Positions 52,600 to 61,695 of a stretch of DNA of 64,000 bases are shown here, in pieces. Made by a program: the position numbers and the translations under genes. The notes under the pieces are model-generated. The model was given only the letters and a program-made list of their open reading frames with translations. It was not told the DNA's origin and ran no database searches. How positions within the stretch are numbered: the stretch's first letter is position 1; the number at the start of each line of letters is the position of its first letter. This DNA comes from Rhodovulum robiginosum (GTDB lineage Bacteria > Pseudomonadota > Alphaproteobacteria > Rhodobacterales > Rhodobacteraceae). The DNA lies in the NCBI RefSeq assembly GCF_003944755.1, contig NZ_RWGU01000040.1, forward strand, positions 49,438-113,437. Reading direction: 5' to 3'.

Positions 52600-52772
52600 G
52601 GCTATGCGTCCCCTTGCCCCTCGCGCCAGTCTTTGCCCGGCGCGGGTCGAAACACAAGGCCCGCCCGCTGCCGCGGCCATGACATCGCCGGCCCGACAAG
52701 AGGCTTTTGCCCGGCGCCCAGTTCCGATAAACCCCGGCTATCCGGCCCGTGCCGCCTTCAAGGAGATGCCCC

Positions 52773-54068
52773 ATGAATGTCGAGCCCCGTGACCAAGGCT
52801 TTTTCACCGAAGATCTTGCGACCCGCGACCCAGAGATCGCCAAGGCCATCGGCCTTGAACTCGGCCGCCAGCGCGACGAGATCGAACTGATCGCCAGCGA
52901 GAACATCGTCAGCCGCGCCGTGATGGCGGCGCAGGGATCGGTGATGACCAACAAATATGCCGAGGGCTATCCCGGCAAGCGCTACTATGGCGGCTGCCAG
53001 TTCGTCGACATCGCCGAGACGCTGGCCATCGAGCGGGCGTGCAAGCTGTTCGGCGTTGGTTTTGCCAATGTCCAGCCCAACTCGGGCAGCCAGGCCAACC
53101 AGGGCGTCTTCACCGCGCTCCTGCAACCCGGCGACACGATCCTGGGGATGAGCCTCGATGCGGGCGGCCACCTGACCCACGGAGCCAAGCCCAACCAGTC
53201 GGGCAAATGGTTCAACGCGGTGCAATACGGCGTGCGCGAGAGCGACCTGGAGGTCGACTACGACCAGATCGAGCGGCTGGCCAAGGAACACCAGCCGAAG
53301 ATGATCATCGCCGGTGGCTCGGCCATCCCGCGCATCCTCGACTTCCCGCGCTTCCGCGAGATCGCCGACATGGTGGGCGCCTATCTCATGGTCGACATGG
53401 CCCATTTCGCCGGGCTGGTGGCCGCAGGGCTCTACCCCTCGCCCTTCCCCCATGCCCATGTCGCCACCACCACCACGCACAAGACGCTGCGCGGCCCCCG
53501 CGGCGGCATGATCCTGACCGAAGACGAGGCGCTGGCGAAAAAGTTCAACTCGGCCATCTTCCCCGGCATCCAGGGCGGGCCGCTGATGCACGTGATCGCC
53601 GCCAAGGCCGTGGCCTTCGGCGAGGCGCTCGATCCCGCCTTCAAGGCCTACCAGGAGCAGGTGATCGCCAACGCAAAGGCGCTGGGCGCGGCGCTGGTCG
53701 ATGGCGGGCTCAGCCTCGTGACAGGCGGCACCGACAGCCACGTCCTGCTGGTCGACCTGCGGCCCAAGGGGGTCAAGGGCAACGCCACCGAAAAGGCGCT
53801 GGGCCGGGCCCATATCACCTGCAACAAGAACGGCATCCCCTTCGACACCGAAAAGCCGACGGTCACCAGCGGCATCCGCCTGGGCAGCCCCGCCGGCACC
53901 ACCCGTGGCTTCGGCGAACCGGAGTTCGGCCAGATCGGGCGCTGGATCACCGAGGTGGTCGACGGGCTGGCCGCCAATGGCGACACCGGCAACGCCGCTG
54001 TTGAAGACAAGGTCAAGGCCGAGGTGCTGGGCCTCTGCGCCCGCTTCCCGATCTACCCCGCGCTTTAG
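52773..54068 (+). CDS. glyA: Serine hydroxymethyltransferase
   Basis: A 431-residue PLP enzyme making glycine and methylene-tetrahydrofolate from serine. The PLP Lys is in [44 protein letters not shown] and [15 protein letters not shown] confirm the family. AAGGAG precedes the ATG. I found no glycine or SAM riboswitch in the 173-base leader. Confidence 0.98.
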   Translation: MNVEPRDQGFFTEDLATRDPEIAKAIGLELGRQRDEIELIASENIVSRAVMAAQGSVMTNKYAEGYPGKRYYGGCQFVDIAETLAIERACKLFGVGFANVQPNSGSQANQGVFTALLQPGDTILGMSLDAGGHLTHGAKPNQSGKWFNAVQYGVRESDLEVDYDQIERLAKEHQPKMIIAGGSAIPRILDFPRFREIADMVGAYLMVDMAHFAGLVAAGLYPSPFPHAHVATTTTHKTLRGPRGGMILTEDEALAKKFNSAIFPGIQGGPLMHVIAAKAVAFGEALDPAFKAYQEQVIANAKALGAALVDGGLSLVTGGTDSHVLLVDLRPKGVKGNATEKALGRAHITCNKNGIPFDTEKPTVTSGIRLGSPAGTTRGFGEPEFGQIGRWITEVVDGLAANGDTGNAAVEDKVKAEVLGLCARFPIYPAL

Positions 54069-54078
54069 GCGGCGCACC

Positions 54079-54100
54079 GGCCCCCGCCGCGGCGGGGGCC
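54079..54100. terminator. Terminator hairpin after glyA
   Basis: GGCCCCCGCC-GC-GGCGGGGGCC is a perfect ten-base-pair stem, 11 bases after the glyA stop, with a short A-run on its right side. The A-run would read as a U-run for transcripts from the converging gene. Confidence 0.75.
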
Positions 54101-54147
54101 AAAATGCCTGCGCACCAATTCCTGGCGCGGGTGGGGCCGTCCACCCG

Positions 54148-54516
54148 TCAGACGCCCCCGCGCCACGCCAGAAAGCCCGCCAGCGCCGCGCCGAGCAGCA
54201 GCAGGTTGACGGCAAGCCCGGCCAGCACGCCCAGCGCCGCCCCCTTGCGCCGGTCCGCCATGTCGATGCCGTCGAGATATGCAACCAGCCTGTTGCGCGC
54301 CTGCCGCAAGCGCGCCATGTCCACCTGGCGCGACAGCCTGGGGTGATCGGCCCGTTTCAGCGCCTCGGCAAGCGCCGCACCGTCGCGCCGCCGAGACCGC
54401 GGCAGACGCCGCCCGGCATGGCGCAGCCGCGCCTCCAGCCCGGCACCGCGCGCGCCCAGCTTTTGCCCTAGCCGCGCGCTGACCGCCTCGGCCATCTCTT
54501 CCAGGCTCTCTGCCAT
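54148..54516 (-). CDS. Small protein with a C-terminal membrane helix
   Basis: A 122-residue protein. The first ~90 residues are Arg/Ala-rich and helical (coiled-coil tendency), and one hydrophobic helix (about 93-116, GVLAGLAVNLLLLGAALAGFLAW) ends the chain. I do not recognise the family. Its start abuts the divergent alpha/beta hydrolase promoter. Confidence 0.65.
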   Translation of the reverse strand: MAESLEEMAEAVSARLGQKLGARGAGLEARLRHAGRRLPRSRRRDGAALAEALKRADHPRLSRQVDMARLRQARNRLVAYLDGIDMADRRKGAALGVLAGLAVNLLLLGAALAGFLAWRGGV

Positions 54517-54615
54517 TGCGCCCCCCCGTGTCCTGCGCGCCCTCATCATAGGGCGCCTGGTCCGCGCGCTTCAACATGGCTGGCCCCGCGCGGCGGCGCG
54601 GGATATGAACTGACC

Positions 54616-55386
54616 ATGCTCAACACGATCCTCCACGGCCAGCCGGGCGCGGCCCCGCCGCTGGTCATCGCCCATGGCCTCTTCGGCTCGGCCCGCAACT
54701 GGGGCGTCATCGCCAAGCGGCTGTCCGACACCCGCCCGGTCGTCGCCGTCGACATGCGCAATCACGGCGACAGCCCCCGCGCCGACAGCCAGAGCTATGC
54801 CGCCATGGCTGACGACCTGGCCGGCGTGATCGACGCCCATGGCGGGCGGGCCGACATTCTGGGCCATTCGATGGGGGGAAAGGCGGCGATGGTGCTGGCG
54901 TTGCGCCAACCGCAGGCGATCGGCCGCCTGATCGTCGCCGACATCGCGCCGGTGGCTTACGGGCACACGCAGGCGCACCTGATCCATGCGATGCGCGGGC
55001 TCGACCTGTCGGCCGTGTCGCGCCGGGGCGAGGCCGACGCCGCGCTGGCCGCCGAGGTGGACGACCCCGGCATCCGCGCCTTCCTGCTGCAATCGCTGGA
55101 CCTGAAATCCAAGCCACCCCGTTGGCGGCTGAACCTCGACACGCTCGAGGCCGAGATGGCGCGCATCATCGGCTGGCCCGACGATCTTTCCGGCCATTTC
55201 GGCGGCCCCGCGCTTTTCCTCTCGGGCGCCGCATCGGACTATGTGCGCCCCGAACACCGCGAGACGATCAAGGCGCTCTTCCCCGCGGCGCGCTTTGCCA
55301 AGCTGCCGGGCGCGGGCCATTGGCTGCACGCCGAAAAGCCGCGCGAGTTCGAGGCCGCGGTGCGCGCATTTCTCGAACTTGCGTGA
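54616..55386 (+). CDS. Alpha/beta hydrolase (YbfF-like esterase)
   Basis: A 256-residue alpha/beta-hydrolase. The nucleophile elbow is GHSMGGKAAM (Ser about residue 89), the oxyanion region is IAHGLFGSARNW, and the catalytic His lies in GAGHWLHAEKP. The overall pattern matches YbfF-type acyl-CoA/palmitoyl esterases. The substrate is not known. Confidence 0.92.
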   Translation: MLNTILHGQPGAAPPLVIAHGLFGSARNWGVIAKRLSDTRPVVAVDMRNHGDSPRADSQSYAAMADDLAGVIDAHGGRADILGHSMGGKAAMVLALRQPQAIGRLIVADIAPVAYGHTQAHLIHAMRGLDLSAVSRRGEADAALAAEVDDPGIRAFLLQSLDLKSKPPRWRLNLDTLEAEMARIIGWPDDLSGHFGGPALFLSGAASDYVRPEHRETIKALFPAARFAKLPGAGHWLHAEKPREFEAAVRAFLELA

Positions 55387-55452
55387 CATGGGCCGCACCG
55401 GCGCAAGGGCGCGCGGCGCGGCGGCATGCGGCGGCGCGCGGCCTTTGTCGGC

Positions 55453-55941
55453 TCAGTCGGCCGGCGTCACCATCTTGGTCATCGTGCCGTCCTTCTTGAC
55501 GAACTGCCCGGCCAGGGCGGCCAGCACGTGCAGCACGATCAACAGCAGCATCACCGTTTTCAGCACCTCGTGGACCGTCCCGAAGGCGGCCGAGGTCTGC
55601 GACCAGGCGATCATGCCCGAGATCGGCAACAGGATCAGCAGCGCGTAAAACAGCCCGTACATGGCCCGGGCCACCTTCACCTGCATCTCCGAATGCGAGG
55701 GGTCGGGCGCCGGCACGCCCCGGGTGAGGCGCAGCACGATGCGCCAAACCACCAGCACCGCAATCGCGAGCCCGGTCACGATGTGAAACCCGGCCAGCGG
55801 GGTCAGGCTGGTGCTGCCGGCCTCCAACCCCTCTCGAAAGGCCGACCCGATACCGTAATTGAACACGAACTGCAGCGCCACCAGCGCGACGACTGCCCAG
55901 TGCAGGCGGATCTGCATCCGCGAATAACCATTGACCGCCAT
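55453..55941 (-). CDS. Cytochrome b561 family protein
   Basis: A 162-residue inner-membrane diheme cytochrome with four helices. Heme-ligand His residues are in YSRMQIRLHWAVV, GFHIVTGLAIAV, and the HVLAALAGQFVKKDGT segment. It probably passes electrons between quinol and a periplasmic partner. It lies near a periplasmic DsrE-like gene and an FNR-type site but is not in the same overlapping unit. Confidence 0.93.
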   Translation of the reverse strand: MAVNGYSRMQIRLHWAVVALVALQFVFNYGIGSAFREGLEAGSTSLTPLAGFHIVTGLAIAVLVVWRIVLRLTRGVPAPDPSHSEMQVKVARAMYGLFYALLILLPISGMIAWSQTSAAFGTVHEVLKTVMLLLIVLHVLAALAGQFVKKDGTMTKMVTPAD

Positions 55942-55997
55942 GGATCTCCTCCGAAATTTTGCGCGTCAGTTGGGGCCGGCCCCGATGGGACCGGCGG

Positions 55998-56144
55998 TCA
56001 GTAGAGGGCGCGGGTCACCTGCCAGGTGACCGGCACTGCCAGTACGAACCCCACGGCGGCGGCGGCGAGGATCGGCACCAGCGTCCCGTAGCCGGCGACG
56101 AGGACGGCGACGACGCCCACCCCCATCAGCGTGGATGAGATCAT
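55998..56144 (-). CDS. Mini two-helix membrane protein (paralogue 1)
   Basis: A 48-residue protein of two hydrophobic helices. GYGTLVPILAAAAVGFVLAVPVTWQVTRAL aligns with the second half of the two 84-residue proteins at 57525-57779 and 57851-58105 (GYYNW..A.AAAGFLLSWPGAYMVSRRI type). It ends sooner and lacks the basic tail. The start is uncertain, as no clear ribosome-binding site is seen and the frame is open further upstream. Confidence 0.55.
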   Translation of the reverse strand: MISSTLMGVGVVAVLVAGYGTLVPILAAAAVGFVLAVPVTWQVTRALY

Positions 56145-56258
56145 CGAGAACAGCAAAGTCGCAAGGCGGAACGTGACGCACCCCGGTGAGATACCGAAAA
56201 CCGCGCGGACGCTAGGCACGTTTTCCCCGCGCCGTCCTTGACATGGCGCAAGACCGGA

Positions 56259-56690
56259 TCAGAAGCTCCAGACCCGCGTGCTGCGATGCATAAGCGCCTT
56301 GGCCATCGCCGGGGGCTCTGCCACGGTGACGCCCTCGATCAGCGCCTCGGGGGTTGCGCCCTTGCCCGGCAGGTAGATCGCGCAGACCTCGGCCTTGGCG
56401 CCGGCCTTGATGGCGGCCATCAGCGCGCCCTGGGGGCTCATGTCCTTGGGCGGCTGGCCGGCGGTGGCGCTCTCGGGGGCCTCTTTCAGGGCAATGTCGG
56501 CGGCCGGGCCACAGAGCATGACGCGCACATTGGCGCCCTGCTGCAGCGCCTGCAGGGTCAGCACCATGCTCATCAACTGGGTCTGGGGGTTCTCGGCGGT
56601 GACCACGTTCACCAGCCGGTCGGCCTGTTGCGCCGCGGCGGGACCCGCGGCGAGAAGGGCGGCGAGGGCGAGGGCCTTGAGGGTGTTCAT
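56259..56690 (-). CDS. Periplasmic DsrE-like protein
   Basis: A 143-residue protein with a signal peptide (cleavage near residue 20, AAAQ) and a DsrE/DsrF-type fold: LVNVVTAENPQTQLMSMVLTLQALQQGANVRVMLCG, with a Cys in VMLCGPAAD and another in AEVCAIYLP. The second Cys sits where family members carry a sulphur-binding residue. A role in sulphur trafficking or redox sensing is possible. An AT-rich -10-like stretch lies about 50 bases upstream and an FNR-geometry palindrome 85 bases upstream. Confidence 0.82.
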   Translation of the reverse strand: MNTLKALALAALLAAGPAAAQQADRLVNVVTAENPQTQLMSMVLTLQALQQGANVRVMLCGPAADIALKEAPESATAGQPPKDMSPQGALMAAIKAGAKAEVCAIYLPGKGATPEALIEGVTVAEPPAMAKALMHRSTRVWSF

Positions 56691-56774
56691 GTCGCGCTCC
56701 TTTGCGAGGAATGGTTGAGTGAAGCGCTTATATAATATATATCTGAATTACATCATATGTCGAGATGCCGCGGT

Positions 56775-56788
56775 TTGACCCCGGTCAA
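56775..56788. promoter_or_regulatory. Candidate FNR/CRP-family box
   Basis: TTGAC-CCCG-GTCAA is a perfect 5-4-5 palindrome with the FNR geometry. T-to-C changes at the fifth position occur in some FnrL and DNR/NnrR-type sites. It lies 85 bases upstream of the DsrE-like gene and 54 bases upstream of the divergent hypothetical gene, so both could be controlled by oxygen or nitric oxide. Confidence 0.5.
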
Positions 56789-56841
56789 GCGGTTCCGGAG
56801 CGCCCCATGCTATGCTGGTCCCGGCAAAGGAGACCGGCGCC

Positions 56842-57117
56842 ATGATCAGCATTGACGATATCGAAGACATGACCAGCCTGACCCGCGAGGAAATCGCGGC
56901 CATCGCGGCCCATGAACATTTGCCCGATCTCAACGCCTCGGCGCTGGGCGATTACATGATGCACATCCATCACGGGCCGCAAAAGGTGCAGGCGATGATC
57001 TGCGACGACATCCGCGATGCGCTGCACGCCGACGACGTGCCGAAGGCGCGCGAGCTTTACGCGGTGCTGCACCATTTCATCGCAGATCACCCCGAGGCGG
57101 TGCGCGGGGCCGAATAG
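56842..57117 (+). CDS. Conserved hypothetical acidic protein
   Basis: A 91-residue soluble, acidic, helical protein (MISIDDIEDMTSLTREEIAA..., with His-rich MMHIHHGP). I do not recognise a family. AAAGGAGACC precedes the ATG. It is divergent from the DsrE-like gene across an FNR-like palindrome and converges on the cupin gene three bases beyond its stop. Confidence 0.7.
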   Translation: MISIDDIEDMTSLTREEIAAIAAHEHLPDLNASALGDYMMHIHHGPQKVQAMICDDIRDALHADDVPKARELYAVLHHFIADHPEAVRGAE

Positions 57118-57120
57118 CCC

Positions 57121-57495
57121 TCAGGCCCCGTCGGCCTCGGCCTTGGTGGCGTGCTCGGTGCCCGGCGCGTGTTCGGGCGGGCTGTAGGTGGTGTAGAGCT
57201 TCAGCGGCCCGTCGCCGGTGTTGACGAAGTTGTGGTAACAGCCCGAGGGCACGAAGCTGAGGTCGCCCTCTTTCACCGGCGTCTCGGTCTCGCCGATCTT
57301 GGCGCGCCCCTCGCCCTGGACGAAGACGAGGATCTGGTCGTGCCCTTCATGCACCTCGCCGCCGATCTCGCCCCCGGGCGGGATCGCCATCAGCACCAGC
57401 TGGGTCTTGTCGCCGGTGTAGATCACGTCGCGGAACTCGGTGTTGTCCTTGGCCATCGTCACGATCGGCAGGGTGGTCTTGCGTGTCTCGGTCAT
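57121..57495 (-). CDS. Small cupin-domain protein
   Basis: A 124-residue single-domain cupin. The metal motifs are HEGHDQILVFVQGEG (GX5HXH-like) and FVPSGCYHNFVN (with conserved His). Such proteins bind a metal and may be isomerases, dioxygenases or storage proteins. It follows two tandem mini membrane protein genes on the same strand, 29 bases downstream. Confidence 0.88.
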   Translation of the reverse strand: MTETRKTTLPIVTMAKDNTEFRDVIYTGDKTQLVLMAIPPGGEIGGEVHEGHDQILVFVQGEGRAKIGETETPVKEGDLSFVPSGCYHNFVNTGDGPLKLYTTYSPPEHAPGTEHATKAEADGA

Positions 57496-57524
57496 GCCAA
57501 GCCTCCTTTCGGCTGGAAAATGCG

Positions 57525-57779
57525 TCACACTTCGGGCGCGCCGGGGCGCGGGATCGGGCCCTTGGCGCGCTCGGCGCGGCGGTGGTCCCATTCCGGGTCG
57601 CGCCGCTTGATCCGGCGCGAGACCATGTAGGCCCCCGGCCAGGACAGCAGGAAACCCGCAGCGGCGGCCCCGCCGATGGCGGCCCAGTTGTAATAGCCCA
57701 TCGCCAGAACGGCGATAACGAAGCCGCCGGTGACGAGCGCCCCGACAGCAAGGGTAAGGACCAGGCTCAAACGGTCCAT
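57525..57779 (-). CDS. Mini membrane protein (paralogue 2)
   Basis: An 84-residue protein with two helices (about 6-30 and 31-48) and a basic, Pro-rich cytoplasmic tail. It starts MDRLSLVLTLAVGALVTGG, and the second helix ends WPGAYMVSRRIKRRDPEW. It is clearly homologous to the next upstream gene (about half of positions identical by eye). Function unknown. It belongs to an operon with the cupin. Confidence 0.75.
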   Translation of the reverse strand: MDRLSLVLTLAVGALVTGGFVIAVLAMGYYNWAAIGGAAAAGFLLSWPGAYMVSRRIKRRDPEWDHRRAERAKGPIPRPGAPEV

Positions 57780-57850
57780 GATAAGCCTCCTTTCAGCACT
57801 AAAACGCGCGAAGAAGGCCGATGTTCCGTGTCCGGCGCGGGCGCGGGCGA

Positions 57851-58105
57851 TCAGACCTCGGGCAGGCCCGCGCGCAGGGCCGCGCGGCGCTGGTCGTCGG
57901 GGGCGCGGCGGGCCCAGGCGCTGTCGTTCTCCTTGATCCGGCGCGAGACGATGTAGGCCGCGGGCCAGGCCAGCACGCAGCCGATGCCGGCGCCGATGGC
58001 GACGGCGATCCAGCTGTAGAAGCCCAGCGAGAACATGACGATAACGAGGAACCCGGTGATCACAGCCCCGGTGACGGGGGTCAGCATGATGCTGAGACGG
58101 TCCAT
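57851..58105 (-). CDS. Mini membrane protein (paralogue 3)
   Basis: An 84-residue protein, MDRLSIMLTPVTGAVITGF, with two helices and a basic tail, the same length as paralogue 2 and conserving MDRLS, WPAAYIVSRRIKE and the C-terminal PEV. The pair lies in tandem, 71 bases apart. I do not recognise a function; similar small proteins are sometimes mislabelled in relatives as 'CTP synthetase'. Confidence 0.75.
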   Translation of the reverse strand: MDRLSIMLTPVTGAVITGFLVIVMFSLGFYSWIAVAIGAGIGCVLAWPAAYIVSRRIKENDSAWARRAPDDQRRAALRAGLPEV

Positions 58106-58192
58106 GGAAGCCTCCCTTTCTGGTGTTGCGGGAGAGATACGTGCGTCAGTCTGTCGCGGATCGGTCGGGGGTCATAACGAGGGCGTGAGCCC

Positions 58193-58258
58193 CGTAGGGT
58201 GGGTGGCAACCCACCATGGGCGATATCACGATGCATGGTGGGTTGCACCCACCCTACG
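58193..58258. repeat. Imperfect palindrome, MITE/REP-like
   Basis: CGTAGGGTGGGTGGCAACCC continued by ACCATG is repeated in inverted orientation (CATGGTGGGTTGCACCCACC continued by CTACG), leaving a 15-base centre. The arms differ by a single extra base. GTAGGGTGGGT..AACCCACC elements are, as I recall, dispersed in many bacterial genomes. Confidence 0.75.
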
Positions 58259-58392
58259 CTTGCTGGAAAGTTCATTCCGGTTAAAGAGGCGGAGCGCCGC
58301 CCCAGAACAACTACCGTGGAAAGAGTGCCCAAACCCGGGCGGGGTGACACTAGAGGTGAACCCCGGCGAAAGTAGACTCGCGCGGAAAAGCC

Positions 58393-58427
58393 AAGCAGAT
58401 GGGCGGCCTTCGCCCGCCCATCTGCTT
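58393..58427. repeat. 14-bp stem hairpin
   Basis: AAGCAGATGGGCGG and CCGCCCATCTGCTT form a perfect 14-base-pair stem with a seven-base loop. It lies 105 bases beyond lepA and may be a REP-type repeat or a late terminator. Confidence 0.6.
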
Positions 58428-58480
58428 CGGTGCTCTTACATGTTCCCTGCCCTCGGCAGCGGCCTCGGGCGTTCGGCGCT

Positions 58481-58525
58481 GAAATCGCTCCACCGGAGCG
58501 ATTTCACCCCGGCCAAAGCCGGGGT
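58481..58525 (-). terminator. Two tandem hairpins after lepA
   Basis: ACCCCGGC-CAAA-GCCGGGGT (58506-58525) begins six bases past the lepA stop in transcription order, followed by GAAATCGCTCC-ACC-GGAGCGATTTC (58481-58505), an 11-base-pair stem. Together they are the probable lepA terminator region. Confidence 0.7.
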
Positions 58526-58531
58526 CGCCCC

Positions 58532-60334
58532 TCACCCATCCATCTTCAACGCATTGATGAACGCCGCCTGCGGGATCTCCACCTTCCCGAACTGGCGCAT
58601 CTTCTTCTTACCCGCCTTCTGCTTTTCCAGCAGCTTCTTCTTCCGCGTGGCATCCCCGCCATAGCACTTGGCGGTCACGTCCTTCCTCAGTGCCGCCAGC
58701 GTTTCCCGCGCGATCACCCGGCCGCCGATGGCCGCCTGGATCGGGATCTTGAACATGTGGCGGGGGATCAGTTCCTTGAGCTTCTCGCACATCGCCCGGC
58801 CCCGCATTTCCGCCCGGTCGCGGTGCACCATGGTCGAGAGCGCGTCCACCGGTTCGTCATTCACCAGGATCTGCATCTTGACGAGGTAATCCTGCCGGTA
58901 GCCGATCATCTGGTAGTCGAAGCTGGCATAGCCCTTGGTCACCGATTTCAGGCGGTCGTAAAAATCGAACACCACCTCGTTCAGCGGCAGGTCGTAGACC
59001 ACCATGGCGCGTGAGCCCGCATAGGTCAGGTCCAGCTGTTCGCCGCGCCGGTCCTGGCAGAGTTTCAGCACGTCGCCCAGGTATTCGTCGGGCACCAGGA
59101 TCGTGGCCTTGATGCGCGGCTCTTCGATATGGTCGACATGGGTCAGGTCGGGCATGTCGGCGGGGTTGTGCAGCTCGACCATCGTGCCGTCGCGCATGTA
59201 GACGTTGTAGATCACCGACGGCGCGGTGGTGATCAGGTCGATCCCGTATTCGCGTTCCAGCCGGTCGCGGACGACCTCGAGATGCAAAAGCCCCAGGAAC
59301 CCGCAGCGAAAGCCGAAGCCCAGCGCGGCGGAGGTTTCCATTTCGTAGGTGAAGCTCGCGTCGTTCAGCGCCAGTTTCTCGATGGCGTCGCGCAGGTCTT
59401 CGAAATCGTTGGTGTCGACGGGGAAGAGCCCGCAGAACACCACCGGCTGGCTGGGCTTGAAGCCCGGCAGCGGCGTCTCGCAGCCCTTTTTCTCGGTGGT
59501 GATCGTGTCGCCCACGCGGGTGTCGCGCACCTGCTTGATCGAGGCGGTCAGGAACCCGATCTCGCCCGGCCCCAGTTCCTTGATCTCCTGCATGGCGGGG
59601 CGGAAGACGCCGATCCGGTCCACCGGGTAGGTGCCCCCGGTTTTCATCATCTTGATCCGGTCGCCCTTTTTCATCACCCCGTCGATGATACGCACCAGCA
59701 CGACGACGCCGAGATAGGGGTCGTAATAGCTGTCCACCAGCATCGCCTTGAGCGGCTTGCCGCGGTCGCCCTCATGCGGCGGCGGCAGGCGTTTGACGAT
59801 GGCCTCCAGCACGTCGGGAATGCCGAGCCCGGTCTTGGCCGAGATCTGGAGCGCGTCGGAGGCGTCGATGCCGATCACGTCCTCGATCTGCTCGGCCACG
59901 CGCTCCGGCTCGGCGGCCGGAAGGTCGATCTTGTTCAGCACCGGTACGATCTCGTGATCGGCGTCGATGGCGGTGTAGACGTTGGCCAGCGTCTGCGCCT
60001 CGACCCCTTGCGTGGCGTCGACCACCAGCAGCGAGCCCTCGACGGCGCGCATCGAGCGGCTGACCTCGTAGGCGAAATCCACGTGGCCCGGCGTGTCGAT
60101 CAGGTTCAGCACATAGGTGTGGCCGTCCTTGGCGGGATAGTCGATCCGCACGGTGTTGGCCTTGATGGTGATGCCCCGCTCGCGCTCGATATCCATCGCG
60201 TCGAGCAATTGCTCCTTCATGTCGCGCTCGGCCACGGTCCCGGTGAGCTGGATCAGCCGGTCGGCGAGGGTGGACTTCCCGTGGTCGATATGGGCCACGA
60301 TGGAGAAATTGCGGATATATTTGAGCTCGGTCAT
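58532..60334 (-). CDS. lepA: Elongation factor 4 (LepA)
   Basis: A 600-residue ribosomal back-translocase GTPase. G1 is [14 protein letters not shown]3 is DTPGHVDF and G4 is NKIDLP. The C-terminal LepA-specific domain ends [37 protein letters not shown] (here shortened). Length is standard. It is divergent from the acylphosphatase gene by 103 bases. Confidence 0.98.
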   Translation of the reverse strand: MTELKYIRNFSIVAHIDHGKSTLADRLIQLTGTVAERDMKEQLLDAMDIERERGITIKANTVRIDYPAKDGHTYVLNLIDTPGHVDFAYEVSRSMRAVEGSLLVVDATQGVEAQTLANVYTAIDADHEIVPVLNKIDLPAAEPERVAEQIEDVIGIDASDALQISAKTGLGIPDVLEAIVKRLPPPHEGDRGKPLKAMLVDSYYDPYLGVVVLVRIIDGVMKKGDRIKMMKTGGTYPVDRIGVFRPAMQEIKELGPGEIGFLTASIKQVRDTRVGDTITTEKKGCETPLPGFKPSQPVVFCGLFPVDTNDFEDLRDAIEKLALNDASFTYEMETSAALGFGFRCGFLGLLHLEVVRDRLEREYGIDLITTAPSVIYNVYMRDGTMVELHNPADMPDLTHVDHIEEPRIKATILVPDEYLGDVLKLCQDRRGEQLDLTYAGSRAMVVYDLPLNEVVFDFYDRLKSVTKGYASFDYQMIGYRQDYLVKMQILVNDEPVDALSTMVHRDRAEMRGRAMCEKLKELIPRHMFKIPIQAAIGGRVIARETLAALRKDVTAKCYGGDATRKKKLLEKQKAGKKKMRQFGKVEIPQAAFINALKMDG

Positions 60335-60437
60335 GGCACAGCGATATGAGGCGCTTTCGGTGGCCGGTCAATGGGGCTTGCGCGGTTTGCCTGCCGCGGC
60401 GGCGCCACGGCGGGGCATAAAGGGAAAGGAGACACGG

Positions 60438-60716
60438 ATGAGCGAGCGGATAGCGGTCCGCGTCAAGGTTACCGGACGGGTGCAGGGCGTGGGCTTTCGT
60501 GCCTGGACCGAGCGCGAGGCGCAGGCGCTCGGGCTGGACGGCTGGGTGCGCAACGAAACGGACGGCGCCGTGACGGCCCTGATCGCGGGCCCGCGGGACC
60601 GGGTGCAGCGGCTGGTCGACGCCCTGAACAGCGGGCCGCCCGGTGCGCGGGTCGAACACGTCGTCTCCGAACCCGCGCCCGATGACGCCGGCCCCGGCTT
60701 CCGGGTGGCCTTTTGA
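60438..60716 (+). CDS. acyP: Acylphosphatase
   Basis: A 92-residue acylphosphatase, hydrolysing carboxyl-phosphate bonds. The catalytic Arg is in GRVQGVGFRAW and the Asn in GWVRNETDG. AGGAGACAC precedes the ATG. Single-domain, with no linked hypF. Confidence 0.95.
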   Translation: MSERIAVRVKVTGRVQGVGFRAWTEREAQALGLDGWVRNETDGAVTALIAGPRDRVQRLVDALNSGPPGARVEHVVSEPAPDDAGPGFRVAF

Positions 60717-60903
60717 CGGTCACACAGGATTTGGCCGCGCCGTCCGTCTCTGCCCTCAAGGCAGCGCCCGTCGCTGGTATATCCGGGGCGGGAATGTCGC
60801 GCGCACCGCGCCCTGGCCCTGGCGGGCGGTTCGCTTGCGGCGAGGGCGTTTTCCGGGCCCGGCAAAGTGGTTGATCGCCACGCCGCCGGCCGCCCCGATC
60901 ACC

Positions 60904-61620
60904 CTAATCCAGCCGCCTGATCTGCAACTGGTTTGACACCCGGCGGGTTTCGAACCGCTTGAGCTCTTGCACGAGGTCCGAGAGCTTGCGCTTGCCATAG
61001 CTGCGGGTGTCGAAATCGGGGTTGTCGGCGGTGATGTACTGGCCGATCTGGCCCAGCGTGTACCACTCGTCCTCCTGGCTGATCTTGTCCATCGCGCGGA
61101 TGATCAGTTCCGCCGCCTCCTTTGGCGGGCGCTTGGTCGCGGTCGGCACGGGATCGCCTTTTTGCGGCGTGGACGTCTCTTCCACCAGGTTCTCGATCAG
61201 CACGAACCGGTTGCAGACGTTGCGCAGGCTGACCGGCGCCTTGGCCTCGCCGATGCCGATCACGTCGAGCCCTTGCTCGCGGATGCGGCTGGCCAGCCGG
61301 GTGAAATCGCTGTCGGACGAGACCAGCACGAAGCCGTCGAACCGGCCCGAATGCAAGATGTCCATCGCGTCGATGACGAGACCGATGTCAGAGGCATTCT
61401 TGCCCTTGGTATTGGCGGTTTCCTGGTGGGCGACGAGGCCCAGCTCCATCACTTTTCCGGCCCAGGGGTTGAGCCGGGTCGATGACCAGTCGCCATAAAC
61501 GCGTCTGAGTGCTGGCTCACCGAAAGAGGTGATCTCTTTCAGGATCGGCTCGGCATAGCGGGCGGGAATGTTGTCGGCGTCGATCAGGACGGCGAGGAGG
61601 GGCGGTTTCTTGTCGGGCAT
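60904..61620 (-). CDS. NYN-domain protein with C-terminal LOTUS/OST-HTH domain
   Basis: A 238-residue protein. The N-terminal NYN (PIN-like) nuclease domain has acidic residues in LLAVLIDADNIPAR, GDWSS, ASDIGLVIDAMDIL and LVSSDSDFTRLA. After a Pro/Lys linker, the last ~70 residues are an OST-HTH/LOTUS domain (DEWYTLGQIGQYITADNPDFD...). Such proteins are predicted RNA-processing enzymes; some cleave tRNA or mRNA. It is followed by the formaldehyde dehydrogenase gene upstream on the same strand, gap 75 bases. Confidence 0.88.
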   Translation of the reverse strand: MPDKKPPLLAVLIDADNIPARYAEPILKEITSFGEPALRRVYGDWSSTRLNPWAGKVMELGLVAHQETANTKGKNASDIGLVIDAMDILHSGRFDGFVLVSSDSDFTRLASRIREQGLDVIGIGEAKAPVSLRNVCNRFVLIENLVEETSTPQKGDPVPTATKRPPKEAAELIIRAMDKISQEDEWYTLGQIGQYITADNPDFDTRSYGKRKLSDLVQELKRFETRRVSNQLQIRRLD

Positions 61621-61695
61621 CTCTGCTTTCTCGTTCTTGGGGCGCGCCAAGAGGGCGCGCCCGGCTCTGGTCCTCACATGGGGCAGCGGGGCGGG

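Larger units (their letters stand above)
58106..58531. other. Intergenic region with repeats, no gene
   Basis: About 425 bases between the mini membrane protein gene and the lepA stop. It contains one long inverted repeat and three hairpins (listed separately) and no convincing coding frame. The left part is the promoter side of paralogue 3. Confidence 0.6.

Noticed and set aside
52600..52772. Glycine or SAM riboswitch before glyA
   Set aside because: No paired conserved core was seen in the short leader.
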